In this document: in pieces, positions 46,786 through 55,974 of the stretch
How positions within the stretch are numbered: the first letter of the stretch is position 1
Layout: each line of letters opens with the position of its first letter
DNA from: Rhodoblastus sp963727035
GTDB lineage: Bacteria; Pseudomonadota; Alphaproteobacteria; Rhizobiales; Beijerinckiaceae
DNA length: 64,000 nt
Assembly: GCA_963727035.1 (NCBI GenBank)
Contig: CAVSEY010000021.1
Location: 62,001-126,000 of the forward strand
Reading direction: 5' to 3'
Translations under genes and position numbers: made by a program
Notes under the pieces: generated by a model
What the model was told of the DNA's origin: nothing
The model's input: the letters and a program-made list of their open reading frames with translations, nothing else
Database searches by the model: none

Positions 46786-46957
46786 GACGGCATGAAACGC
46801 AAAATGGCCGCGAGGGCAAGGGGGCCCTGGCGGAGCGCATGTCCCTGGCGGCGGCTGGGCGGCCTCGATCGGCAAGGAAACGAGCTGACGCCGAGCGTCG
46901 GGCGCCGCCCAAACCGGACGGCGCCCACTTTCATTCGGCGCGCCGCGCGGCCTCTCC

Positions 46958-48515
46958 TTACTGGATGAGATGCGGCGCGGAATTGACCGCGTTGATGAAT
47001 AATTGCTGCAACGCCGCCGTGATGTCGCCGTCCGTGCTGACCTGGGCGAACAGCTCCGGCGACGACGCGCAATTCTGCAGGTTGGTCGGGACCTGAGAGA
47101 TGAACGGCGCAACGGTTTTATTATACCAATCGTTGCTCGTGACCGGATAATAGGTCGTGTAAAGCACCGCGATGCGGATTCCGCGCGCCTTGATGGTCGA
47201 ACACAGAGCCGTGTTCACAGGTTGTTCGCAGCGGGTGAAACTGCCGTAACTGTTCGAATAGCCCCAGACCTGCGATGTATTGCAGGAGGTGCTGTTGTAG
47301 AGGGACACGTCGTCGACGCCGTCGGTGACGATCAGCAACACGCCTTGCGGCGAATCGCCCGCATTATTCGTGCCATTTCCGGGATTGGGCATGAAGGCGT
47401 TCACGGTTGAGAGGGCGTTACTGAAATTGGTGCCCGTGTCATTGTTGTATAGGCATAATATTTGGTGTTGCGCCGTGAGGTGACGGTTTTGTAACGGTGG
47501 TGGCGGATTGGGGAATCGAGGCGACAGTCGTGTAACTCCCGGTCGGATAGGTATAGGATGAGCCGTTCGGCAGATAACTGTTGTCGCTCATCAATGGCGG
47601 CTTGATCGCGGAAATCGCGGTCTGCATGGCGGCGACATTGCCATCCGAGACCGCATTCAGAGCCAACAGCTTGGTCGCGCCATCGCTGAAAGTATGCGCC
47701 GACATCTGATAGGTGATCTGCTGACCGGCCGGCGCGGAAGCGTTGTATTGATCCATCATAATGTTTGCCGTTGTGACCAGAGATTGGGCGGCGGTGCGCA
47801 CATTGTCGATGCGAAGGGTGATTTTGTTATTTTCCGCGTAAGTGTAACTGTCGTATTTGCCCATGCCCGGAAATGTCGATTTCAGTTCCGAATCGTTGAG
47901 ATCCGTTTCGTGGCAGGCCAGGGCGCAGCCGGCGTTTTGCACCATCGTGTTGATCCCCGCCGTGGTCGCGGGAAGCTCCATCGATGGCGAGGAATCCAGC
48001 AGCAAATAGAAATTGATGTTGGGCGCCGTTTGGACATTGGCGACCGAGGAGACGGTGAATTGCGTTGTCGGGGCGCCTTCCAGGGCGCCGAAATAGTTTT
48101 GCACCGCGACGGTCGCGGTCACGGTGACCTGACGCACTTTCCCGTTGGTCACGGTCGTATCGGTCACATTCACGCACAAGCCGGGAGAGGTCGTGGAGCA
48201 ATTCGGGCTCGTATAGTTGACCATGGCGCCCTGGACCAGGTCCGCCTGGGCCTTGAACATGGCTATCGACGCAGCCTGCGCCGTGGCGGTGTCCTCCGCG
48301 AACATTGCCGGGGTGGTGGCGGCGAGCGCGGCGGCGTCCGCCACGGCGGTCATGCGGCCGCGGATCATCGCGTCATGCGCGTAATCGATCGCGATCCCGT
48401 TCATGAGCACCATCGGAATGGCGGCCACGCCAAAAATGATCGCGACATTGCCGCGACGGTCGCGCAAGAAGCGTCCGAACAGTTCCTTGCAGCCTTCCTC
48501 TGACTTCGTGACCAT
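46958..48515 (-). CDS. TadG-like pilus protein with von Willebrand A domain (one frameshift in this sequence)
   Basis: About 518 residues. N-terminal TadE/G helix after a basic stretch (FLRDRRGNVAIIFGVAAIPMVLMNGIAIDYAHD), a region rich in Thr/Val strands, then a VWA domain with MIDAS-like LLLDSSPSM, and a C-terminal segment (GVLLIVTDGVDDVSLY, VLYTTYYPVTSNDWYN). The frame shifts by one base near a TTTT run at 47487-47490; correction joins the two parts. Third gene of the tadE-tadE-tadG set, preceded by GAGG. Confidence 0.85.
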
Positions 48516-48522
48516 GTGCGCC

Positions 48523-49090
48523 TCAATTCATGTAGGGAACAGACGACGTAATTCTTGGGTTCTCATAGAAAGTCGAATGAAAAACCATCGGTCCGAATAT
48601 ATTGCTCTTCAACACCGGCGTGTAGCTGAAGCTTGCGCTCGAATAGATCAGCGATGTATTCGTTAACGGTCATTCCAGCGGGCAAGACAAATGTGCTCCC
48701 CTGCGTCAAAGCCGTGCCGTTGACCGCCTGACTCCAGCTCACCGTCGTATTGCCGTTTCCATCCGTCGTCAGTTCGGCGACCACGACCGACGTGTAGGTC
48801 ATGTTATAGGGCGACACGATTTGCGCCGACGCGTTCAGGATGGCGGTCATGAGGGCTGTGTCGACCGATGACTGACGGGCGACGAGATCGGCGATCGTAT
48901 GAGCGGTGATCGTCAGCTTGCGCTTCGTGCTCATCGCATTGGTCAGCGTGTATTCGCCAATGAGGAGCAGCAACGCGACGGGAAAGACCACGGCGAATTC
49001 GACGGCGGTCGCCGCGCGGCGGTCGCGCAGGAAGCGCGACGCCATCGGCCAGCGCTTCGTCCATGAAAGAAGACCGGACCAGCGCGTCAT
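48523..49090 (-). CDS. TadE-like pseudopilin protein (second; one frameshift in this sequence)
   Basis: Basic N-terminus then TadE helix (RRAATAVEFAVVFPVALLLLI). As read, the frame ends at 48563 with a non-family tail, but one base removed near 48655-48665 gives NTSLIYSSASFSYTPV and an end at 48523, 7 bases before the tadG start, with typical TadE sequence (188 residues). I therefore give the corrected span. ATG 49090 overlaps the upstream gene's stop. Confidence 0.83.
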
Positions 49091-49653
49091 CAGCCTCCCA
49101 CCCCCTGCTGGTTGTAGGGCTCGACCTCGAAAACCGCTGTCGTCATCAAGAGGTGATCTCCGTTGGGGAGATTGGCGAGGTTGAGGGCGATCGGCCCCAG
49201 ATAGATGGGGAACTGGTAAATCACCCGCAAAACGAGAATGCTCCCGGCCCCACCGGTCTGGAATTGCCAGTTGTTCGTCACCTGGCCTTGCGCATTGTAG
49301 GTCAAGGTCGGCGCGGACACGTTGGCCGCTCCGAAGGAGGCGACGTCTTCGAGATCGACCATGACGCCGGAGCATTGGAAGAGAACCGGCAGGTTCGGAC
49401 ACATGGAGGAGATGAACTGGGTCGCGGTGAGTCCGGCGGTTTGCGCCTGGCCGGTCAATAATTGCCGCGCCGCCTTCTCGGTCGCGGTCTCCAGTTCATT
49501 CTCGGCGAGGTAAACAATGCCGACCTGGAAAATGACCAGAAGAATGGCGAAAAACGGCACGGCGATCAGGCTGAACTCAACCGCCGCCATCCCACGCCGG
49601 TTGATGGCGAAGGAAGCCAGAAGCCTGCGGCCGGAACGCGCCATCTTGCCCAC
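49090..49653 (-). CDS. TadE-like pseudopilin protein (first)
   Basis: 187 residues. Pilin-like helix after a basic stretch (FAINRRGMAAVEFSLIAVPFFAILLVIFQVGIVY), then a Thr/Gln-rich domain with two Cys (SSMCPNLPVLFQCSG) likely to form a disulfide, and the ending FEVEPYN. I used GTG 49653, which has GAGG 7 bases upstream; ATG 49644 is an alternative. The three-gene set lacks the Flp pilin and Cpa/Tad export genes in this window. Confidence 0.88.
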   Translation of the reverse strand: MGKMARSGRRLLASFAINRRGMAAVEFSLIAVPFFAILLVIFQVGIVYLAENELETATEKAARQLLTGQAQTAGLTATQFISSMCPNLPVLFQCSGVMVDLEDVASFGAANVSAPTLTYNAQGQVTNNWQFQTGGAGSILVLRVIYQFPIYLGPIALNLANLPNGDHLLMTTAVFEVEPYNQQGVGG

Positions 49654-49862
49654 GACATTACCTCATTGACGCGCGCCAGTACGTGCCGCGCGTCACAAAT
49701 CAAAACCCTAAGGTTCTAATTCGCCGTTAAATAAACGGCTTAAATCTTCTTGAGGATGTTTGCGCGGGATAGAAATCATGACGGGAACGAGGAATGTGGA
49801 CCCCGGCGCATCGGGGCCGGCCGGTCTCAATCGGGAAGAAAGCCAAACGACGCCCGGGAGAT

Positions 49863-49931
49863 TTCAAGGCAGAGGAATGGGCGTTGATCTTGCCGTTCCT
49901 GCCGGCCCCTCGTCGTGAGCGTCCGCGACAG
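49863..49931 (+). pseudogene. Possible remnant of a transposase N-terminus upstream of pgi
   Basis: About 23 codons in frame read FKAEEWALILPFLPAPRR, close to the N-terminus of IS5-type transposases (EW..I.P.LP..R). There is no catalytic DDE region and no terminal inverted repeat that I can see, and the reading frame runs into pgi. The 344-bp gap 49654-49997 also holds a GCCGTT/AACGGC inverted repeat (49726-49742) and presumably the tad promoter. Confidence 0.4.
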
Positions 49932-49997
49932 ACTGTTTTTTGCCGGCGTCGCGGGCTAAGGTCCAGCCCGACGAAAATCAGAGAATCGGGCTCCAAC

Positions 49998-51645
49998 ATG
50001 GATCGCAACGCCGTCGCCGCCGCCTTCGCCGCCCTTGAGGCCCATCGGGTCGAAATCGCGGCCCGGCGCACCGTCGATTTCTTCGCCGAGGACCCGCAAA
50101 GATTCGAGCATTTCTCCGCCCGCCTCGACGATCTGCTCTATGATTATTCCAAGAACCGCCTGACTCGCGCCACGCTCGGCCATCTGTTCGATCTCGCCCG
50201 CGCCGCAAGGCTGGAAGAGCGGCGAGAGGCCCTGTTCACCGGGCAAAAAGTCAACAACACCGAGGATCGCGCCGCCCTCCACACGGCCTTGCGCAATTTC
50301 TCGGGCGAGGCGGTGCGGGTCGACGGCGAAAACATCATGCCGGCGATCGAGGCCGAACGGGCGAAAATCGCCGCCTTCGCGACCGACGTGCGCCAGGGCG
50401 CCATTCGCGGCGCGCGCGGCCACTTTTACTCCGATGTGGTCAATATCGGCATCGGCGGCTCCGACCTCGGCCCGGCCATGGCGGCCCGCGCCCTTTCGCC
50501 CTTCACTTCGCCCGAGTTGCGCGCCCATTTCGTCTCCAACGTCGACGGCGCGGACATTGCCGACACGCTGGCCGCGCTCGACCCGGCGCGCACCTTGTTC
50601 ATCGTCTCGTCCAAGACCTTCACCACCCAGGAGACCATGGCCAATGCGGCGACCGCGCGGGCCTGGATCGCGGCGGCCCTGGGCGAGGCCGCCGTCCCGG
50701 ACCATTTCGCCGCCGTGTCCACCCATCTTGAGCGGGTCGCCGCCTTCGGCATCCGCCCGGATCGCGTCTTCGGCTTCTGGGACTGGGTCGGCGGGCGCTA
50801 TTCGATGTGGTCGGCGATCGGCCTGAGTTTGGCGATCGCGATCGGGCCCGACCAATTCGAGGATTTCCTGCGCGGCGGGCATGATGTGGACCAGCATTTC
50901 CGCAACACGCCGATGTCGCACAATATCCCGGTCCTGATGGCCCTGATCGGGGTTTGGCACCGCAATATCTGGGGTTTCCCCGCCCAGGCCGTCATTCCCT
51001 ACGACCAGCGCCTCGCCCGTTTCCCGGCCTATCTCCAGCAGCTCGACATGGAGTTCGAACGGCAAGAGCGTGATGCGCGACGGCGCGCCCTCGCCGCGCG
51101 CCACCGGCCCCATCGTCTTCGGCGAGCCGGGCACCAACAGCCAGCACGCCTTCTTCCAATTGCTGCACCAGGGCACGGAAGTGGTCCCGGTCGATTTCCT
51201 CGTCGCCGCCGAGCCGACCGACGCCGACGAGAAACATCACGAATTGCTGTTCGCCAATTGCCTCGCTCAAGGCGAGGCCTTGATGCGCGGGCGCTCCGAA
51301 CTGGAAGTTCGGGACATCCTGCGCGCCGAGGGTTTGCCGCCCGCCCAGATCGACGCGCTCGCGCCCCACAAGACATTTTCGGGCGACCGGCCGTCCTCGA
51401 CCCTGCTCTATCGCCGGCTCGATCCACGCGCTTTGGGCCGGATCGTCGCGCTCTACGAGCACAAGGTCTTCGTCCAGTCCGTGATCTGGGACATCAATCC
51501 CTTCGATCAATGGGGCGTGGAGCTGGGCAAGGAATTGTGCAACCGGCTCGCGCCGCTCGTCGCCGACGCAAGCGCCGATCTTGCCGGTCTCGACGGCTCG
51601 ACCGCCGGCCTGATCTCCGCGCGCCGGGCGCTGACGGCCGGCTGA
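49998..51645 (+). CDS. pgi: Glucose-6-phosphate isomerase (one frameshift in this sequence)
   Basis: Interconverts glucose 6-phosphate and fructose 6-phosphate. Signatures NIGIGGSDLGPAMA, SKTFTTQET, GGRYSMWSAIGL, GEPGTNSQHAFFQLLHQGT and QSVIWDINPFDQWGVELGK are present. The frame shifts by one base at the TT of 51054-51055: GAGTTCGAAC should read GAGTCGAAC to give DMESNGKSVMRDG. The corrected length is 548 residues, normal. ATG 49998. Confidence 0.92.
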
Positions 51646-51662
51646 ACGGAGGCGGCGCGCCC

Positions 51663-51914
51663 ATGACCCGCGAAAAGAAATATTGGTTCCCCGCCAAACG
51701 TTACGGCTGGGGCTGGGGCCTGCCGGCGACCTGGCAGGGATGGCTCGCGCTCACTTTCTATGGCGTGCTCGTGATCGCGAGCGTCATCGTTTTCCCGCCG
51801 ACCGAAGCGCCGGCGGGGTTCGTTCTCAGCAATTGCGTGATTGCGGCCGCATTCGTGGCGACCTGCTGGCTGACCGGCGAACCGCCGCGCTGGCGCTGGG
51901 GCGACGAGGACTGA
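51663..51914 (+). CDS. Small two-helix membrane protein, function unknown
   Basis: 83 residues. A Trp/Gly-rich N-terminus (YWFPAKRYGWGWGLPATWQGW), two membrane helices (about residues 25-45 and 52-70) and a charged C-terminus ending WRWGDED. GGAGG 10 bases upstream of ATG 51663. The stop is 3 bp before the convergent HPr stop. No family recognised; proteins of this shape occur in other Proteobacteria without known role. Confidence 0.72.
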   Translation: MTREKKYWFPAKRYGWGWGLPATWQGWLALTFYGVLVIASVIVFPPTEAPAGFVLSNCVIAAAFVATCWLTGEPPRWRWGDED

Positions 51915-51917
51915 CCC

Positions 51918-52250
51918 TTATTCGTCCTCGCCGAATTTATTGGCGACCAGAGCGGCGAGGGCGTCCACCGCTTCCTTCGCCTGCGGGCCGGTCGCGGAGA
52001 CGACGATCGTGCTGCCGATGCCGGCGCCGAGCGTCAGAATGCCCATGATCAACTCGCCGCCGACAGTCTCGCCGCAGCGCGACACGGTGACCCCGGCGTT
52101 GAACTGCTCGACGCAATGGACGAATTTGGCGGTGGCGCGGGCGTGCAGCCCCTTGCGGTTGACGATTTCCAGTTCGCGGGTGACCGCGCCTTCGGCGGGG
52201 GCGGCGTTTGGCGGGCAGTCGCAGGGGCCGGAGTCGTCGAATTCGGTCAT
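51918..52250 (-). CDS. HPr phosphocarrier protein of the nitrogen-type PTS
   Basis: 110 residues. Catalytic His36 in NRKGLHARATAKF; the C-terminal fold (KEAVDALAALVANKFGEDE) is typical of rhizobial HPr. Unusual: the residue 31 after the His, where HPr kinase phosphorylates Ser (Ser46 when the catalytic His is 15), is Leu67 (GELIMG, codon TTG; TCG would be Ser). The N-terminus is extended by about 20 residues with a Cys-Asp-Cys. The ATG overlaps the stop of the EIIA gene. Confidence 0.94.
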   Translation of the reverse strand: MTEFDDSGPCDCPPNAAPAEGAVTRELEIVNRKGLHARATAKFVHCVEQFNAGVTVSRCGETVGGELIMGILTLGAGIGSTIVVSATGPQAKEAVDALAALVANKFGEDE

Positions 52251-52648
52251 TTCCCACACAGGATCTTGCTGGCGACATATATATATTTGCGTCCGGCCTC
52301 CGCCGCCTGGCCCACCGCCTGTTCGAGCGGGGCTTCGTCGCGCACCGAGGCAAGCTTGATCAGCATCGGCAGATTGACGCCGGCCACCACTTCGACATAG
52401 GCGCCGTTCATCACCGAGATCGCGAGATTGGAGGGCGTCCCGCCGAACATGTCGGTCAGGACCACGACGCCGGAGCCGGAATCGACCTGCGCGATCGCGT
52501 CGATGATGTCGCGCCTGCGGGCTTCCATATCGTCCTCGGGACCGATGGTGATGGTCGCCAATTGCGATTGCGGTCCGCAAACATGCTCCAACGCCGCGCG
52601 AAACTCCGTCGCCAGTTGGCCATGTGTCACGAGCACCATGCCGATCAT
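52247..52648 (-). CDS. PTS EIIA, mannose family (EIIA-Man-like)
   Basis: 133 residues. Phospho-acceptor His9 in MIGMVLVTHGQLA, then DMFGGTPSNLAI, as in EIIA-Man. With no EIIB/EIIC nearby it is a regulatory PTS protein, the usual alphaproteobacterial situation. I used ATG 52648; TTG 52654 (two codons longer) has a better-spaced AGGA. The 190 bp to hprK have no ORF I believe. Confidence 0.93.
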   Translation of the reverse strand: MIGMVLVTHGQLATEFRAALEHVCGPQSQLATITIGPEDDMEARRRDIIDAIAQVDSGSGVVVLTDMFGGTPSNLAISVMNGAYVEVVAGVNLPMLIKLASVRDEAPLEQAVGQAAEAGRKYIYVASKILCGK

Positions 52649-52839
52649 CGACAATTACCGTCCTGTCCTCGCCCAAGCCGGATTGCCGCCCGCGCTCGGG
52701 GGCGCGCGGCGAACCGGCAGGTCGGCGACGCAACCAAGCGCCTTCTCGAAGCCGCTCCCGACGCCACGAAATCGCCGAATTCCAGACCGGCCATTTTCGT
52801 GTTTGCAGCGCACTTGGCAAGCGAAATGAGAGATTGGCG

Positions 52840-53319
52840 TCACTTTGTCAAAACTTGGTGCAAGAAAGCCATAATCGCCGCGACCGAACGTTCGGTCTGG
52901 CGCGCCGGCAGACGAAGGCGGGGAACATCGTGCAAGCCATGGAAATCGCATGATAATTCCTCCAGCTCGGGCAACCGGGACCCCTCGTCGCCGGCGCCGA
53001 TCGGCTCCAGGTCGACGATCAGGGCCAGCACCGCGCCCGGCTCGAAATCCTGTGGCAAAATCCCGATCCCGCGCCATTCGGCCAGGCCGGAGATGGCGCG
53101 GTGCGGGCTGAGCACCGCGCGGCCGCCCGATATATGGGCGATCACGCAATCGTCGCCGACGAGGCGGGCGAAATCGCCCTTCCGACGCCAGGCTTCGACC
53201 AGAGCGAGCGCGAGGCTCGACTTGCCGGCGCCCGACCGGCCGCGAATCAGCACGCCATATTCGCCCAGAGCGACGGCGTTGGCGCTGACGCGAAAGGCTG
53301 GCTCCGCCTGTTGCCGCAT
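52840..53319 (-). CDS. hprK: HPr kinase/phosphorylase, short alphaproteobacterial form
   Basis: 159 residues. P-loop GRSGAGKSSLALAL, then LVGDDCV and the HprK signature region WRGIGILPQDF; only the C-terminal catalytic domain is present, as in related bacteria. It normally phosphorylates a Ser in HPr, but that Ser is Leu in the HPr encoded two genes on. GAGG 9 bases before ATG 53319; a GTG at 53334 overlaps the chvG stop. Confidence 0.92.
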   Translation of the reverse strand: MRQQAEPAFRVSANAVALGEYGVLIRGRSGAGKSSLALALVEAWRRKGDFARLVGDDCVIAHISGGRAVLSPHRAISGLAEWRGIGILPQDFEPGAVLALIVDLEPIGAGDEGSRLPELEELSCDFHGLHDVPRLRLPARQTERSVAAIMAFLHQVLTK

Positions 53320-53330
53320 GCGAGCGTCCC

Positions 53331-55166
53331 TCACGCCGCCGCCGGAAGGAAGACGACAAAGCGGGCGCCGAGCGTCGCGCCGTCTTCATCCGTGCGGTTT
53401 TCGGCGCGGATCGTTCCGCCATGCGCCTCCACGATCTGGCGCGAAATCGACAGGCCGAGGCCGGAATTCTGCCCAAAACTCTGGGTCGGGCGGTCGGTGT
53501 AAAAGCGTTCGAAAATCCGCTCGAGGGCATGGGCGGGAACGCCCGGTCCGTCGTCGTCCACCATGATCTCGAAGCCGGCGCGCGCGCCGGCGCGGCGCAC
53601 CGTGACGCGGACTTCGCCGCCGGGATCGGAAAAGGTGCGGGCGTTATCGATCAGATTGTTGAGCACTTGTCCCAGGCGCGAATCATGGCCGAGCACCAGC
53701 CAGGGGCGCGGCGCGCCGGCCGCCGTTCCGGTTTCGACATTGATCCGAACCTTGACCCGGTCCTCGCGCTCGACCTGATTGGCGACTTCGACCAGGGCGC
53801 GCGCCAGTTCGGCGATGTCGATCGGGTCGCGGTCGCCGCGCGCCAGTTCGGCGTCGAGCCGCGAGGCGTCGGAAATGTCGGAAATCAGCCGGTCCAGCCG
53901 GCGCACGTCGTGATGAATGACCTCGAGCAGCCTTCCGCGCGCCTCGTCGGTCCGCGCGATCGGCAGGGTCTCGACCGCGCTGCGCAGCGAGGTCAGCGGG
54001 TTCTTCAGTTCATGGGCGACGTCGGCGGCGAAGCGCTCGATCGCCTCCATCCGGGCGAACAAGGCGCGGGTCATGTCGCGCAACGCCCCGGACAGATGGC
54101 CGATCTCGTCGTTGCGGTCCGTGAAGTCGGGGATTTCCTGACGCGACTTGACGCCGCGCCGCACCCTGTCGGCGGCCTCGGCGAGCCGGCGGATCGGCTC
54201 GGCGATGGTTCCGGCCAGCGCCGCGGAAAGCAGGAACATCACCGCCGACGCCACCAGGAAGATGCGGACCATGGCGCGCCGTTCGGCGGCGATGGCCTCG
54301 TCGATCTCGCCGCCCCTGGTCGAAAGCAGCAAGGCGCCGCGCACGGTGCGGAAGCGCTGGATCGGCTCGGCCACCGTCACCACCGTCTCGCCGCGCGTAT
54401 TGACCCGCACGAAGGATTTTTCCTGGCCTTCGAGGGCGGCGGCCACTTCGGGATAGAGCCGGCCATTGGCGACGCCGATGTCCTTGTAGAGCGGCAGCCG
54501 CTCCGCATTGAACCTGCCGCGGAAGAAATTGCGCAGCCCCTCAAGCCAGTGGGGGGCCTCCTCCTGGCCTGGCGGCGGCAATTCGTTGCTCAGAATGGTC
54601 GAACGCGAGGTGAGCGAACGCGAATCGAGCAGCGGATAGCCATCGCGGTCATAAATGCGCGCGTGCGTCTTCGTCGGCGAGACCAGACGGCGCAGCACCG
54701 GGCCGACGCGATCGGGATTGATCGAGAATTCAAGCCCCGGCTCGGATTCCTGGTCGAGCGCATAGCTCTGGCCAGGGGCCAGTTTCAAAAGCTTTTCCGG
54801 GTCGATGGTGATGGCGTCGGCGTCCACCGTGGCCGAAGAGGCGATCGCCGCCGAGATGATCTGCGCCTGGGTGGAAAGGCTCTGGATGCGGGCGTCGATC
54901 AAGCCCTGGCGCAACTGGTTGAGATAAAGAAAGCCGACCAGAAGCGCGAACAGACCGCCGAGATTGAGAAAGACGATGCGCCGCGTCAATGAAGAGGAAA
55001 AGCGCGAGACGAAGCGCCGCAGGAAGGCGCGAACCGCGACGACGCGGCGCATGAAGCTCGCTCGCGGCGGCCAGAGTCCGCGCGCATCCGCCGATCGCCG
55101 CGCCCTGCCGCCCTGCTCCGCGCCCACGCGCTCGTCCAAAACCGCCCCCCTTCGCGGGTCGCTCAT
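53331..55166 (-). CDS. chvG: Sensor histidine kinase ChvG (ExoS)
   Basis: 611 residues. Membrane helix (about residues 66-85), a periplasmic domain, a second helix (about 307-327), HAMP, DHp with H-box FAADVAHELKNPLTSL, and HATPase motifs NNLIDNARTFSD, DDDGPGVP, GLGLSISRQIVEAHGGTI. It responds to acid/envelope stress in rhizobia and phosphorylates ChvI. Its start overlaps the chvI stop (ATGA). Confidence 0.95.
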   Translation of the reverse strand: MSDPRRGAVLDERVGAEQGGRARRSADARGLWPPRASFMRRVVAVRAFLRRFVSRFSSSLTRRIVFLNLGGLFALLVGFLYLNQLRQGLIDARIQSLSTQAQIISAAIASSATVDADAITIDPEKLLKLAPGQSYALDQESEPGLEFSINPDRVGPVLRRLVSPTKTHARIYDRDGYPLLDSRSLTSRSTILSNELPPPGQEEAPHWLEGLRNFFRGRFNAERLPLYKDIGVANGRLYPEVAAALEGQEKSFVRVNTRGETVVTVAEPIQRFRTVRGALLLSTRGGEIDEAIAAERRAMVRIFLVASAVMFLLSAALAGTIAEPIRRLAEAADRVRRGVKSRQEIPDFTDRNDEIGHLSGALRDMTRALFARMEAIERFAADVAHELKNPLTSLRSAVETLPIARTDEARGRLLEVIHHDVRRLDRLISDISDASRLDAELARGDRDPIDIAELARALVEVANQVEREDRVKVRINVETGTAAGAPRPWLVLGHDSRLGQVLNNLIDNARTFSDPGGEVRVTVRRAGARAGFEIMVDDDGPGVPAHALERIFERFYTDRPTQSFGQNSGLGLSISRQIVEAHGGTIRAENRTDEDGATLGARFVVFLPAAA

Positions 55167-55858
55167 TCCTTGAAGCGATAGCCGACGCCATAAAGCGTCT
55201 CGATCATCTCGAATTCGTCGTCAACCATCTTGAACTTCTTGCGCAACCGCTTGATGTGGCTATCAATCGTGCGGTCGTCAACATAGACCTGGTCGTCATA
55301 GGCCGCATCCATCAGCGCGTTGCGGCTCTTGACCACGCCGGGCCGGGTCGCCAGCGCCTGAAGGATCAGGAATTCGGTGACGGTCAGCACCACCGGCTCG
55401 CCTTTCCAGGTGCAGGCGTGGCGCTCGGGATCCATCTTGAGCTGGCCGCGCTCCAGGATCTTGGCCTCGGTCTCCTTCTGCGCGGCGGCCTCCTTCGGAC
55501 TGGCGCGGCGCAGAATCGCCTTGACCCGTTCGACCAGCAGGCGCTGGGAGAAGGGTTTGCGGATGAAATCGTCGGCGCCCATCTTCAGGCCAAACAATTC
55601 GTCGATCTCCTCGTCCTTGGAGGTGAGGAAGATCACCGGCAGGTCGGATTTCTGGCGCAGGCGACGCAAAAGCTCCATGCCGTCCATGCGCGGCATCTTG
55701 ATGTCGAAAATCGCCATGTCCGGCGGGTTGTTGCGCAAGCCTTCAAGCGCCGCCATCCCGTCATTATAGGTCTGGACGCGATAGCCCTCCCCCTCCAGGG
55801 CGATGGAGACCGAGGTCAGGATATTGCGATCGTCGTCCACAAGCGCGATGGTCGGCAT
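55163..55858 (-). CDS. chvI: Response regulator ChvI
   Basis: 231 residues. OmpR-type: phospho-acceptor Asp52 (MAIFDIKMPRMDG), acidic DDD, switch Thr in FLTSKDEE, Lys in FIRKPFS; the winged helix ends IETLYGVGYRFKE. ATG 55858 with GAGGG upstream; the longer frame adds an unlikely basic leader. Controls exopolysaccharide, motility and, in relatives, the neighbouring pckA. Divergent from hugZ. Confidence 0.96.
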   Translation of the reverse strand: MPTIALVDDDRNILTSVSIALEGEGYRVQTYNDGMAALEGLRNNPPDMAIFDIKMPRMDGMELLRRLRQKSDLPVIFLTSKDEEIDELFGLKMGADDFIRKPFSQRLLVERVKAILRRASPKEAAAQKETEAKILERGQLKMDPERHACTWKGEPVVLTVTEFLILQALATRPGVVKSRNALMDAAYDDQVYVDDRTIDSHIKRLRKKFKMVDDEFEMIETLYGVGYRFKE

Positions 55859-55926
55859 GGGTCCCTCATTTTTTCTGGCGCGGCGGCGAGCCACACCGCC
55901 CTTCTCAAGCTATATATAGGCGAGTC

Positions 55927-55943
55927 GTCGTGGAATTCACGAC
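55927..55943. promoter_or_regulatory. Palindrome in the chvI-hugZ divergent promoter
   Basis: GTCGTG-GAATT-CACGAC: 6-bp arms, perfect, in the 116-bp space between divergent starts (chvI 55858, hugZ 55975). A site of this kind could bind a dimeric regulator, or be the ChvI autoregulatory region; I have no consensus to match. Confidence 0.4.
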
Positions 55944-55974
55944 GTTTTCAATGAACCGACCCTGAACGGCCGAA

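Noticed and set aside
49727..49985. Minus-strand ORF between tadE and pgi
   Set aside because: No ribosome-binding site, arginine-rich random composition, overlaps the start of pgi.
52655..52839. Coding gene between hprK and the EIIA gene
   Set aside because: Frames here are short, lack ribosome-binding sites and resemble nothing; probably a regulatory gap.
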